Source: Mordavella massiliensis (GTDB lineage: Bacteria; Bacillota; Clostridia; Lachnospirales; Lachnospiraceae). Taken from it: DNA of 64,000 bases. The stretch spans positions 62,001 to 126,000 of the forward strand of contig NZ_JACJLV010000001.1 of assembly GCF_016902415.1 (NCBI RefSeq). Reading direction: 5' to 3'. The translations under genes were made by a program, and so were the position numbers. This document shows positions 1 through 8,780 of the stretch, piece after piece (the stretch's first letter is position 1; each line of letters opens with the position of its first letter). The notes under the pieces were generated by a model, which was not told where the DNA came from, did no database searches, and worked only from the letters and a program-made list of their open reading frames with translations.

Positions 1-884
1 AATAGGCTTCTACTTTCGTGAGACACAATCATAAAATAAAAAGGATGGGAAAGGCTGATTTCAGCCAAAGTCTGGAAACCAGTAAGGGAGTTTGGATTGT
101 TCTGGAAGAACTCGGTAAATTCATCCCAAACAAACAGGATAGCCTTAATCTGGTTCTCAGAAATAATATTCTTAATCCAGTTTGCCATACCTTGAATATC
201 TAGACGTAAAGCAGTAATACCATTGTCTTCTGCAACGGTAATAATGTCTCTCATTGTCTTGGCAATTTGTGCCGGTGTGCCATTTTGCAGGCGATCAATA
301 ACAGCGTCTACATCATTACCGCCAAAAGTCCATGCATACTGTTCCTCTGCAATCAAAGTATTGAAATAGTCACGATTTGCTTTTTTCTCTAACCATTTGA
401 GTGCCGCAACACGCAGAGATGCTTCGCCACGGTTAGTGATACCATTCTTCTCCAAGGCAGACATAATACTGTCCTGAACTGCAAGAATCAAATCCTGATC
501 GGAGCGAATAGAACCCGAACCTATTCTATGGATGGTAATAAGCAGACCATCATTCTTATCTGCGATAATCTTTTGACAGAGATCTTGGCTTAAACCGTAG
601 TCATTAAAATAGTCTTTTACTTCTTCATCTGTAGCGTCCAGCAAAGATTTTACAGTAAGTGCAGCATGTGACTTACCAGTGCCATATGCCCCTTCAACCC
701 AAAGAGAGCGAGGGTCTTTACCGGACAATACCGTATGAGTTTTTTCAAGCAGCTTCACAAAAGTATCGTGAGGATAAAAACTTTTCCAGCTTACCATGCC
801 ACTTTCAATCAAATCTGCGGTTACTGCCGCATAATACTTGGGGTCTATATTAAAATAGTCCCTATAAAGTTTTTTGCCCGCCAT
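1..884 (-). CDS. P-loop ATPase, BrxC-like, N-terminal part (cut by window edge)
   Basis: Open minus-strand frame running off the left edge, about 294 codons present. It begins MAGKKLYRDYFNIDP; a GGGGG ribosome site precedes the ATG. Walker A is GAYGTGKSHA at about residue 67-76, and a Walker B-like ILFVWDEFTEFF stands near residue 262-273. The reach of the frame and the early Walker A suit the large ATPases (over 1,000 residues) of BREX-type defence systems. It starts 17 bases after the PAPS-reductase gene, so the two are in one operon. Seen: P-loop ATPase, N-terminal fragment. Inferred: BrxC-like, from its neighbour. It could be another STAND/AAA defence ATPase. Confidence 0.7.
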   Translation of the reverse strand, partial: MAGKKLYRDYFNIDPKYYAAVTADLIESGMVSWKSFYPHDTFVKLLEKTHTVLSGKDPRSLWVEGAYGTGKSHAALTVKSLLDATDEEVKDYFNDYGLSQDLCQKIIADKNDGLLITIHRIGSGSIRSDQDLILAVQDSIMSALEKNGITNRGEASLRVAALKWLEKKANRDYFNTLIAEEQYAWTFGGNDVDAVIDRLQNGTPAQIAKTMRDIITVAEDNGITALRLDIQGMANWIKNIISENQIKAILFVWDEFTEFFQNNPNSLTGFQTLAEISLSHPFYFMIVSHESRSL

Positions 885-901
885 GCGTCATACCCCCTTA
901 T

Positions 902-3322
902 TTAGAACAGTCGCAATACATCTTCAGAAGTTAACTCAGAACCAGTAGGACGTAGAGTAATAGTGTCCAGGTCAAGAGTGAAGGATGCAGAAATAAACTC
1001 AGGATAGTTTACTGTAAGTCCATTCAGAATGCGAATCATACATTCTCTATCCAACCCGAAAATACGAGTAGGACTTACTCCATCACGCTCAATAGAATCA
1101 TCAAGCAATGTTTCGAGTGTAAACTGGTAGTAGTCACCACAGGCTTCAGCAAATTTGTACAAGCTATACAGAATTACTCTGGCATCCGGAGAATCCCATC
1201 CACATCTCACCAAAGAGTTTAAGGTGATGGTTTCCTTACCAGATGCACTAATCTTTTCCTCCACATCACATTCAGCAAAAATGCGAGAGGTACCGAGAGG
1301 TGTTTTGTCCATGACAATTTTGAAAGCATCCACAACATTTCTTTTACCAAGCCCCTTCAAGTCATTCTCCATGACATCGGAGAGCATCATCTTAATGGAG
1401 TCCGGAGTATAAGAAACGCCCAGCTTCAGATTATTAACAAACCAGTTATATGCTGGAGTATAAACAAGATTACACAAAATCAAAGCCCATGCAGCATCTT
1501 CTGTTGCACCAATTTTGCATACAGCTTCTGCTACTGCGGTAGGAACACACTTACAATATTTGTCTCCTTCTGCTTTTTTATCATACACAACAAGACCGGC
1601 ATCCTGAACGAAATTTTTAAATGCGTCCTTCTTTTTATTCGCTACCAGTCCATCACCATCAGACATCCAAAATTCCGCACCGCAATCATAGTTGCAGAAA
1701 ATATTCATCCATTCAGCACGAGCACCAAAGCTAAAGTACCTATCTAATCCAGTCATCTTTCTCCCCTCCGAAATCTTATTTCTAATTGAATTGTATCTTA
1801 AACAATGTTCATGTATATCATGGCACTTGTGACAGTGAGTACAATTATCACCGATTTTTATGCCATTTGACATATCAATACAATGGCTCTTACACTCTGC
1901 TTCACATACACCACAGCCAATGCAATATAGCGTCTTTACAATAACGCTTCTGAATAGTGAGAAGAACCTGACATCATCCTTGCTCTTTGTACAATTCAAC
2001 AGCAAGAAAGAAATGCTTATGTCAGTTCTTTCAAGTTTGATTTGGTACAGTTTATCCAAATATTTGATAATATACAAATCAGGTTCCGCTTGATAAAACT
2101 CGCCAACTGTTTTTGCCCACATTTCCCAACGAAACTGAGTTTTGTAAACTGTGATCGTCGGAGGAGTTGCGTCAGACTTTACTTCAAAGCAGTCATGCCC
2201 GAAATTGAGTTCTCTACCAGATTTTCTGGTTCTCCAGTAACCAGAATCGATGAACATTTTCATTTCCTCAGAGCTATAGTTTGTTTTACCGCTTGTAGAA
2301 ACAATCATTTCTAAATAACTGTCGGTTTCTGTCGGATAACACGTTCTCTTGATGTATTCATGTCGTCCAGACGAGTTCGGACACACAAGGCACCCTGCAC
2401 GAGAATTACCTTTCTTATATGCTTCGTTTATGATAAGTCCTCTTGCGAAAATATAAAGAAACAGTTCCGCAGAACTCCACTCCAGAATACCATGACAGCT
2501 TAGCTGACCACTATGCTTCTTTCCATCATTCACAGAATCGTATTCACTTCGAGTCAAACTTTCTTCTGCACGAATACCTGTAAATGCCATCCCTGTAAAG
2601 TCATGCTTTCCTGTTATCTTTCTCAGCAAATTGATCTGCGGAGAGGTTTTATGAACACTGCAACACCATCTGCTCGTAGTAGACGGTGGTCCAAATATCT
2701 TCCATGTTTGAGAAGGAACCAATTTGGATTGTGCCCTGTAAAACTTTATTCCTTGCTTCTGACAATACTGCTCAATCTGTTTAATGACTTTATATGTATC
2801 AGGGAACTCCATTCGTGTATCCCCAAATAAAACAAGGAAATCGTCATGTGGTAGTGACCTTTGAACCAAATCAAGTGCTACAACACTATCCTTTCCACCG
2901 CTAAACGCAACGTAAAATATGTCAACTTTATTTTTATATTCACGGTAAACATTATATATTTTTTGAATCGTTTCCTGGGTCAATGTTTCTAAAAGATTTT
3001 GATTCTTTTGAACCATTGCCTCGATATCAACAAACTCCAACACTCCATTATCAGGTTCAGGGGAATCCAGAATAACAAGCTCTGGTGCTGTATAAACGGA
3101 ACCGCCCTTTGTTCTTGCTACAGTGCGTCCTTTGTATATGTAATTATTGGCTTCTGCCCACATTAGTGGTGCGCTATCATCCTTTGGATAATTCCAATAC
3201 CGGTCAAAACCAAGGATATCTAGTTCTTTATAATAGACGGGACGGGGTTCCTTACTAAATCTAGAGATTTCAGTTGTAAGTAGTAGTCCACCGGTCTCCG
3301 CATCCCATATATATTGGTACAT
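902..3322 (-). CDS. PAPS-reductase family / 4Fe-4S / DUF4007 fusion protein (BrxP-like)
   Basis: 806 residues in three parts. About 100-400 is an adenine nucleotide alpha-hydrolase (PAPS reductase, DndC-like) domain with P-loop SGGKDS at 141-146 and cysteines at 220-221 and 311/314 (GCLVCP). About 467-507 is ferredoxin-like: C467, C470, C473, C477, then C494, C497, C500. The rest matches my memory of DUF4007. Family knowledge: PAPS-reductase proteins supply sulphur chemistry in Dnd phosphorothioation and mark type 4 BREX as BrxP. Start ATG has AGAGGA 7 bases upstream. The next gene is a BrxC-like ATPase. The target, DNA modification or nucleotide signal, cannot be told from sequence. Confidence 0.82.
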   Translation of the reverse strand: MYQYIWDAETGGLLLTTEISRFSKEPRPVYYKELDILGFDRYWNYPKDDSAPLMWAEANNYIYKGRTVARTKGGSVYTAPELVILDSPEPDNGVLEFVDIEAMVQKNQNLLETLTQETIQKIYNVYREYKNKVDIFYVAFSGGKDSVVALDLVQRSLPHDDFLVLFGDTRMEFPDTYKVIKQIEQYCQKQGIKFYRAQSKLVPSQTWKIFGPPSTTSRWCCSVHKTSPQINLLRKITGKHDFTGMAFTGIRAEESLTRSEYDSVNDGKKHSGQLSCHGILEWSSAELFLYIFARGLIINEAYKKGNSRAGCLVCPNSSGRHEYIKRTCYPTETDSYLEMIVSTSGKTNYSSEEMKMFIDSGYWRTRKSGRELNFGHDCFEVKSDATPPTITVYKTQFRWEMWAKTVGEFYQAEPDLYIIKYLDKLYQIKLERTDISISFLLLNCTKSKDDVRFFSLFRSVIVKTLYCIGCGVCEAECKSHCIDMSNGIKIGDNCTHCHKCHDIHEHCLRYNSIRNKISEGRKMTGLDRYFSFGARAEWMNIFCNYDCGAEFWMSDGDGLVANKKKDAFKNFVQDAGLVVYDKKAEGDKYCKCVPTAVAEAVCKIGATEDAAWALILCNLVYTPAYNWFVNNLKLGVSYTPDSIKMMLSDVMENDLKGLGKRNVVDAFKIVMDKTPLGTSRIFAECDVEEKISASGKETITLNSLVRCGWDSPDARVILYSLYKFAEACGDYYQFTLETLLDDSIERDGVSPTRIFGLDRECMIRILNGLTVNYPEFISASFTLDLDTITLRPTGSELTSEDVLRLF

Positions 3323-3349
3323 GATGGTGTCCTCTTTTCTATATTTTTG

Positions 3350-3557
3350 TTACTCTTTTCGAGCTGCTATTATCAAGTTTCCTTCAAGAGAAACTACCTC
3401 GTCAAACAAATCAAATATATTCCCATAAAAACGTACTAAATTCACGAATCTTCCCTGTTTATTATCATCTTTTCTTTCTTATGGTAGAAACAATGGGACT
3501 GATGAGATGTAAATGCCATGGACTGATTTTTGATAACATCATGATTTTCTTGCCCAT
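3350..3557 (-). pseudogene. Small gene of about 68 residues broken by one extra A
   Basis: An ATG at 3557 preceded by GGAGG opens a frame that stops after 30 residues (3465). Removing one A from the AAAA run at 3470-3473 joins it to a second frame ending at 3350. The rebuilt protein of 68 residues begins MGKKIMMLSKISPWHLHL and ends EGNLIIAARKE. It fills the gap between the 1,140-residue gene and the PAPS-reductase gene with normal operon spacing. Family not recognised. The break may be real, a sequencing error in a homopolymer, or slippage; a GTG at 3445 could also start the second half separately. Confidence 0.5.
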
Positions 3558-3577
3558 AACCAGTTCCTCCGATTCTC

Positions 3578-6500
3578 TTATTTTTTTTGCACGCTCATGC
3601 GAATTTTTGCTTCCTGCATTACTTTTTCAATATCGCTATAACTTCTTCGTTGCTGATAACCCAAATCAACTAATAGCTGAAGGGCATCTTTTTTAGTTTT
3701 CCAACCAGTATTCTTTGAAAGGACATCAACAATTAGTGTTCTATAATCAGAAATACCTGATTCTTGTCGAACCATGGCGCCGCAGCAATCAGTAGCAGCA
3801 TAGCTTGCATGGAGCAATCTGAATTTTTTGCTATAGTTTGCAACATAGCTTTCCAAAACAAAATTGTTCCAAGGAACATCTATTGTCGGAAAATGTAGAA
3901 ACAGATTGATGTTTTTAATAGGCGTATATTCACTCCGAACAAGACTATCTAAAACAGCATCCGTCTGTTCAACATTAAAATGGATTTGATCCCGACGAAT
4001 AAACTCATTTTGGTTTATTCGAACCATTTCGCCATACACAGAATCCCAATAAATTACAGTATTCAACTCATTTGCAAATTTTTTAAGTTCTTCGACTGTA
4101 ATATGTTCAGATTGCTGGCAGAAGTCTGAGAAGACTTCTGCCATACTGATTTCCTCATCCTTATCGCTGATGATTGCACCTCTGAATGAAAACCTTTCTC
4201 GAAGAAGATATGCAAGTGCATTGCGAAGTCCCCACATTGGATAATCCGGTGTGTTCATAAGAACGGACGGACAATGCTCCTCAATTAGCTGCATAAGTTC
4301 CACATCAGAAATGTAGCTTCTTTGTAACAAAGCATGGCTTATTAACTCTGCAATCTTTTGTAATTCATTTCCACTAACAGGCAGGTTTGGGGCATATAAA
4401 TATGCTTCAGGTGCAACATTCACTATTCCTGGCGTCGTAACTAATGTGTGTTTAATTTTATCCAATGGTATGTACCAAAGACTACTTTCTATTTCAGAAT
4501 AAATTACTGGTAAATGAGATTTTTTCATATACTCAATAACATCTTTGGCAGGGGCAGGTTCTTTGTTATATCCAAACAGATAGTTGTATCGTTTGAAATA
4601 GTTTCTCTTTTGGGAACTAAACAGAATACTTTCCAAAGAGTTAACATTATAAACATGAAGTATTTCTGCTAGTTCTTCTTGGAACTTCTCAAACAAGCAA
4701 TCCAAGTAAATACACGAAGCCCCCTCCTTAAAGGTTTCCATGATTGTCTCATTGATTTCTTCGATGAGATCTTTTTGTTCCATGTCATCTTTTACATAAA
4801 TACGCTCATCACGAAGGCTACCAATCCTTATCAACGTATGAACCAGCTGCTCGTCTTCTTCGGTCAGTTCCTGTCCGAACATATCAAAATAATACATTCT
4901 AAAGCGATTGCGATCGATTGCTTTTCCAGGTCTAAAACCATCCACAAAATTTTCTGCCAATATTGCGGTATATCGTTCTTTAACCTGTGGATTAACAGCA
5001 ACTTCTATTTCAGATGCAATCGGTCGCTGTTCCGTTTTTTCTACTGGCTCTATTTGCAATGTTGAAACAGGAGAAACTATTGCATTATTTCCAGTTGCTC
5101 TGCGGAAGGCAATAAGTTTATTCATTGCGGAAATAGGTCGCTTCTGTCGCTCGTTGATAAACTCAACAAATCTGCTGTCCTTTCGCATTTCCCAAAATAT
5201 ACGCTCAAGAACATTTGCATCTTCTATAAGAAGAAAATGTTCTTCTTTTATGTAATCATGTTCCTTTGCAAATTCACTGCATTTATTAATATCGGACAGG
5301 TATGCCAAAATAGCTGCTTTCTGCATTTGTTGTTCCTGTGCCCAAGCAATAAAAGCAATGCGAGTTTTCGTAACTTCATCTTTTTGCTCTGGTGCAGATT
5401 TGACTGGAGCTTTTATAGTTATTCCTCCAGCAAGAGCATTACAGTAATCCCAGTATTTTGACAAAGCAGCACGATAGCGATTATGCTGACTTTCATTCAA
5501 CTGTGCAAACTCAGGATTAGCCAAAAGTTTCATGTTAATCTGATATACTTGTTCTGCATCCAAAATGAAATACAGTTCTTTTTCAGAAAATCCTAATCTT
5601 ACAGAATACTGTCCTGCAACATTTACAGCAGAGCTATAGCTCTGAGCCGAACGTTCTGCAAGACCTGCACCTGATATAAGCCAATTCTCAAAAGCTGACT
5701 TTCCCTCATACACGGAGGTAATAATCACTCTATTTTCTGTTTCAATATGTCTGTTTTGGGTGCGTTCCTCGATAATAGGTAATTCTAATGAATCATCTGT
5801 CCCAACCGATAAATGCTTACCCTGTTTTTTTTCATAAATGATTTCGATGTTATCGTAATCCATATTGCATTTGCTCATGAGTAAGTGCAATATAGTAACA
5901 ATTTCATCAGGTGTACAATCTGTTTCGAGATACAGACCATCATTTATTTTTTCAGCTTTACTAAGTCTATCAATACCAGCTCTACCAGTAAAAATAACTT
6001 TACCGACTCCAGCAAAATAATATCCAACCATTCCTCGAATAATGGCAGGATAGTCCTCCTGTAAAAACTCAATGATACATACGAACACATTTTGCCATCC
6101 ATGACATTTTCTTTTTTCATCAAAATAAGAAACTTCAATAGGAATAGTAAAAGTAAAGTCTATTCTCTCATTTGCAAAATTCCAAATGAGAGTATTGGTT
6201 TTATTCTCAGCTACATTGGTAGAAATAATATTGTTCGATTCAGAAATCGCATTTTCATTTCCTATAGTTATAACTTCTTCTATAGTTGAAACTATATGAT
6301 TTGTATCAGCATCCTCCGTAGGCTTAGTGCTGATAGCTTCAGCATCTTCTTTAGTGGCATTAATCGGCACTGCTTTTTGAACAGGATTCTCACGGAGAAA
6401 TGCCAAGTAATACTCCATGACTTTTTTCATTTTTCCAATCTGACGGAAGTACTTAAATTGAAACATCTTATTTGTTTGGATCGTATTTTTAACGTACTGT

Positions 6501-7000
6501 AATGTTTCAAAATCTGTTGTTTCAAATAATGGCACAGCCAAAATGTGCTTGTTTAGGCAAAAGGCTTCTAAGTCCTTGCAAACAATATAAAATTCAGAAA
6601 GTTGCGCCGAGGAGACTCTTGAAGAAAGCCACGCAAAGAAATTCTCCTGGATATTGACTTGCACGGTACATTCTCCTTTCGCTTGAATTAGTATCTCATC
6701 AAATTCCGATCGCCTGTTTTTATATAAGGCGACCATTTCTGCAAACATCTTTGTTGCATTATGTAAACCGGAAGGTTTTTCATCAACCAAACCACCGACA
6801 ATTTTCATCTGCATAGAAATTCCGTTTTCATTACGGAATACTTCATCTATCTCAATGCCAGAAAGAATCGCTCGACACCTAAGAAGTGTTGATACTTCTT
6901 TTATTGCTTCCTGTTGAGACAACTCTTTACCTTTCACTCTTAGATACGCATCAATAAGCAATGCTGTTTCCTGTTTGTCCCACGGAATTCGTAGTGCCAC
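3578..7000 (-). CDS. Large protein of unknown function with three integrase-arm-like repeats
   Basis: 1,140 residues, GTG start with GGAAG upstream. No catalytic motif is evident. Residues 1-110 form a charged domain (IPWDKQETALLIDAYLRVK). Three segments, about 118-205, 433-525 and 545-640, share a pattern: aromatic-x-x-W, a Ser/Ala-rich helix with Tyr, then L..N..F and an Arg/Ser helix ending in Tyr or Phe. This resembles the SAM-like core-binding domain of tyrosine integrases, without their catalytic domain. Residues 675-1140 form a long module that I associate with recurring, unassigned large Clostridial proteins. The position, second in a defence-like operon behind a small HTH gene, suggests DNA recognition or sensing; this is inference. 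Confidence 0.75.
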   Translation of the reverse strand: MALRIPWDKQETALLIDAYLRVKGKELSQQEAIKEVSTLLRCRAILSGIEIDEVFRNENGISMQMKIVGGLVDEKPSGLHNATKMFAEMVALYKNRRSEFDEILIQAKGECTVQVNIQENFFAWLSSRVSSAQLSEFYIVCKDLEAFCLNKHILAVPLFETTDFETLQYVKNTIQTNKMFQFKYFRQIGKMKKVMEYYLAFLRENPVQKAVPINATKEDAEAISTKPTEDADTNHIVSTIEEVITIGNENAISESNNIISTNVAENKTNTLIWNFANERIDFTFTIPIEVSYFDEKRKCHGWQNVFVCIIEFLQEDYPAIIRGMVGYYFAGVGKVIFTGRAGIDRLSKAEKINDGLYLETDCTPDEIVTILHLLMSKCNMDYDNIEIIYEKKQGKHLSVGTDDSLELPIIEERTQNRHIETENRVIITSVYEGKSAFENWLISGAGLAERSAQSYSSAVNVAGQYSVRLGFSEKELYFILDAEQVYQINMKLLANPEFAQLNESQHNRYRAALSKYWDYCNALAGGITIKAPVKSAPEQKDEVTKTRIAFIAWAQEQQMQKAAILAYLSDINKCSEFAKEHDYIKEEHFLLIEDANVLERIFWEMRKDSRFVEFINERQKRPISAMNKLIAFRRATGNNAIVSPVSTLQIEPVEKTEQRPIASEIEVAVNPQVKERYTAILAENFVDGFRPGKAIDRNRFRMYYFDMFGQELTEEDEQLVHTLIRIGSLRDERIYVKDDMEQKDLIEEINETIMETFKEGASCIYLDCLFEKFQEELAEILHVYNVNSLESILFSSQKRNYFKRYNYLFGYNKEPAPAKDVIEYMKKSHLPVIYSEIESSLWYIPLDKIKHTLVTTPGIVNVAPEAYLYAPNLPVSGNELQKIAELISHALLQRSYISDVELMQLIEEHCPSVLMNTPDYPMWGLRNALAYLLRERFSFRGAIISDKDEEISMAEVFSDFCQQSEHITVEELKKFANELNTVIYWDSVYGEMVRINQNEFIRRDQIHFNVEQTDAVLDSLVRSEYTPIKNINLFLHFPTIDVPWNNFVLESYVANYSKKFRLLHASYAATDCCGAMVRQESGISDYRTLIVDVLSKNTGWKTKKDALQLLVDLGYQQRRSYSDIEKVMQEAKIRMSVQKK

Positions 7001-7054
7001 CCAATTTACTTCCAGCTATAGTCTCTCAAAATAATCTAATAATATAACTACTTT

Positions 7055-7249
7055 CTATTTAGTAGCATCTTTATTGTCACATTCACACACAAAAGTATAT
7101 TTGGGTCTCTGTGTACCTTCAGGAATTAACCAGTTCGTTCCGACTTTCATTACACCGGTTATGCGACCACTTTTACAATGGTTCTGTACTTGCCTTACTG
7201 TGATATTCCACTTTTCAGCAGCTTCTTTCGTTGTCATATAACCGTTCAT
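7055..7249 (-). CDS. Small helix-turn-helix regulator (HTH_17/excisionase-like)
   Basis: 64 residues from the ATG at 7249 (MNGYMTTKEAAEKWNITVRQV). AGGAGG lies 9 bases upstream, so this start is better than the upstream one. The sequence TTKEAAEKWNITVRQVQNHCKSGRI is a MerR/excisionase-type winged HTH. It is the first gene of the minus-strand cargo operon, so it probably represses or tunes that operon; such small HTH proteins often head defence loci. An excisionase role is less likely because no integrase is next to it in this window. Confidence 0.7.
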   Translation of the reverse strand: MNGYMTTKEAAEKWNITVRQVQNHCKSGRITGVMKVGTNWLIPEGTQRPKYTFVCECDNKDATK

Positions 7250-7622
7250 AGAATCATTCCTCCTACTACTATACAATTATCATATAATGACACCACTTTA
7301 CATTATACTGTGCTATAAGCGAAGTGTCAATTCGTTTAAACGAAATCAAGAGACTTGCTAAAATAAAGTGAGATGACAAATTGGCAAGCAGTGTAAACCT
7401 GTACAGGTTCACTCATTTTTTCAATTTCGCCTCTGGCTCAATTTTCAAAAATTGCTTGTTGGGGCAACGTCCCCAATCCCCTTTGAACGCCATCTCCGAT
7501 GTCGGCTGCACGGTCATTCTGACCGTTTCATAACCTGTATTCAGGTCACAGGTTTCATTTGGACTTGAAGAAAAAGAAAAAACCTGAACAGCCGAAGCCA
7601 TTCAGGTTAATTACATACCGAA
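7250..7622. other. Structured non-coding stretch rich in inverted repeats
   Basis: No convincing gene. It holds a perfect 14-base palindrome AACCTGTACAGGTT (7396-7409), a hairpin with arms TTGGGG/CCCCAA (7459-7476), a hairpin with arms ACGGTCA/TGACCGT (7510-7526), a further AACCTG...CAGGT dyad (7532-7546) and a terminator-like stem (7581-7608). A 62-codon frame (7413-7601, minus) crosses these dyads and lacks a clear ribosome site, so it is probably not a gene. The part nearer 7250-7330 should hold the promoter of the cargo operon. The dense dyads could be an origin of transfer or operator cluster; unproven. Confidence 0.5.
7570..7608 (-). terminator. Intrinsic terminator after the XRE gene
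   Basis: Read on the minus strand, AACCTGAA (7601-7608) pairs with TTCAGGTT (7581-7588) around a small inner stem with a TTCG loop, followed by a T-rich run. It starts 14 bases after the XRE stop codon. Confidence 0.7.
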
Positions 7623-7946
7623 CTATTTTGCGATCCAATTTATAAAAGTGGCGACCTTCTTCAAATCATCGTCACTTAAACTTTTCAGCTGCTCGCAGAG
7701 TTTGTGATAAAGAGATTCGTCCTCTTGTAATGGAGCGAAAAAATCCGCTGGTGTCATATCAAAGTACGCAATGATATTAAACAATTCTTTGAGTGACGGC
7801 AGGGCGGCTCCGCTTGTTATTCCACGAATATATGAACCGCTTTTTCCCAAATCCAGGCTCATGCGATGCTCTGAAACAGCTTTGGACATTCGTAACTCTG
7901 TAATTCGAGAACGAATAAACTCATCATACTGTTGTGTATCAGCCAT
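7623..7946 (-). CDS. XRE-family HTH transcriptional regulator
   Basis: 107 residues from ATG at 7946 (MADTQQYDEFIRSRI), chosen because GGGAGG lies 7 bases upstream. The stretch SKAVSEHRMSLDLGKSGSYIRGITSGAALPSLKELFNIIAYFDMTPADFF is a Cro/cI-type HTH of the kind common in ICEs. It is transcribed away from the 178-residue gene across a shared promoter region with dyads. It probably represses itself and neighbouring ICE functions. Targets are unknown. Confidence 0.85.
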   Translation of the reverse strand: MADTQQYDEFIRSRITELRMSKAVSEHRMSLDLGKSGSYIRGITSGAALPSLKELFNIIAYFDMTPADFFAPLQEDESLYHKLCEQLKSLSDDDLKKVATFINWIAK

Positions 7947-7988
7947 TTCACGTCCTCCCTTCACTGACTATTTTATTATGAATCGGGA

Positions 7989-8127
7989 GCTGACGTTGGT
8001 ACTGTAAAAATGAAATTTCGCTTTATTCATCTCCGTATTAGTAGTATAATCACTAATATCAAAATATATTTATGATTCTACCGCTAACCCACCTTTAAGA
8101 TTGATAATTCAGCAATGTAACGTCAGC
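7989..8127. promoter_or_regulatory. Divergent promoter region with two dyad pairs
   Basis: GCTGACGTT (7989-7997) recurs inverted as AACGTCAGC (8119-8127). Inside, TATTAGT (8036-8042) and ACTAATA (8052-8058) flank a TATAAT box (8045-8050). The arrangement fits operators for the adjacent XRE regulator controlling itself and the plus-strand gene. Confidence 0.45.
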
Positions 8128-8153
8128 GGTGTTATCACAACCAAGGAGGCAGA

Positions 8154-8690
8154 ATGAAAAAAGAGGTTGATTTCATCGCAGAATTTGAAAAGGAAGAAGC
8201 CGAGTTAAATAGCGAAAAAGCAAATCCGTGTCCGCCAACAGAAGAGCAGTATCAGAAAATGAAGCTCGGCATTGAGCTTGTGGAATTAAAACAGTCACAG
8301 TACCAGAAACGTAAAAACGAAAAACTCTGGGACTTATGGACAAACACTTTTTACTCCATTATGTGCGATACCGCTCGCATACAGGGGGGACGTGTTACCC
8401 TTGAGATTAACGAAGAAAATCTAACTGGTTCCCTGATTTACTACGGTCATGGTCTTATCATAGACTCTCTTGCCGGAAACCGTACCTGCCTTGCTGTCAT
8501 GATGGATAAAGCCCATGAGGTTTCGATTGATACCGTCGATGGGCTTCTGAAAATCACATTCCTGTTCCATCTGTATGACAAAATAAAAGTTGCTGATTAC
8601 TCTGATGAGATCAAAGAACTGGCAGCGCAGATTTATTCTCCGCAGTATTTGGAACATTTGAACCTGGATGACGATGAGGAGTTTATCTGA
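8154..8690 (+). CDS. Hypothetical acidic ICE protein
   Basis: 178 residues, ATG preceded by AAGGAGG with good spacing. The N-terminus is highly charged (about 1-60, probably helical), followed by a compact domain with alternating hydrophobic strands (RVTLEINEENLTGSLIYYGHGLIID). It ends in an acidic tail LDDDEEFI. No signal peptide, membrane segment or recognised motif. It is the only plus-strand gene of the ICE backbone here, divergent from XRE and convergent with the relaxase gene, with which it shares a terminator. Function unknown. Confidence 0.75.
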   Translation: MKKEVDFIAEFEKEEAELNSEKANPCPPTEEQYQKMKLGIELVELKQSQYQKRKNEKLWDLWTNTFYSIMCDTARIQGGRVTLEINEENLTGSLIYYGHGLIIDSLAGNRTCLAVMMDKAHEVSIDTVDGLLKITFLFHLYDKIKVADYSDEIKELAAQIYSPQYLEHLNLDDDEEFI

Positions 8691-8731
8691 TTTCTTTTTG
8701 GAACCGCATACAATTTTCCACGAAAAAAGCA

Positions 8732-8770
8732 GCCACAGACCGCATACGAAACTGAAATGCGATCTGTGGC
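8732..8770. terminator. Bidirectional terminator between the 178-residue gene and relaxase gene
   Basis: Arms GCCACAGACCGCAT (8732-8745) and ATGCGATCTGTGGC (8757-8770) form a long stem with one mismatch or wobble. T-rich runs follow on both strands, so it can end both convergent transcripts. Confidence 0.8.
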
Positions 8771-8780
8771 ATTCTTTATT

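Noticed and set aside
7413-7601. Possible 62-residue minus-strand gene
   Set aside because: It crosses several perfect dyads, lacks a good ribosome site, and the composition suits structured non-coding DNA. Kept only as a note.
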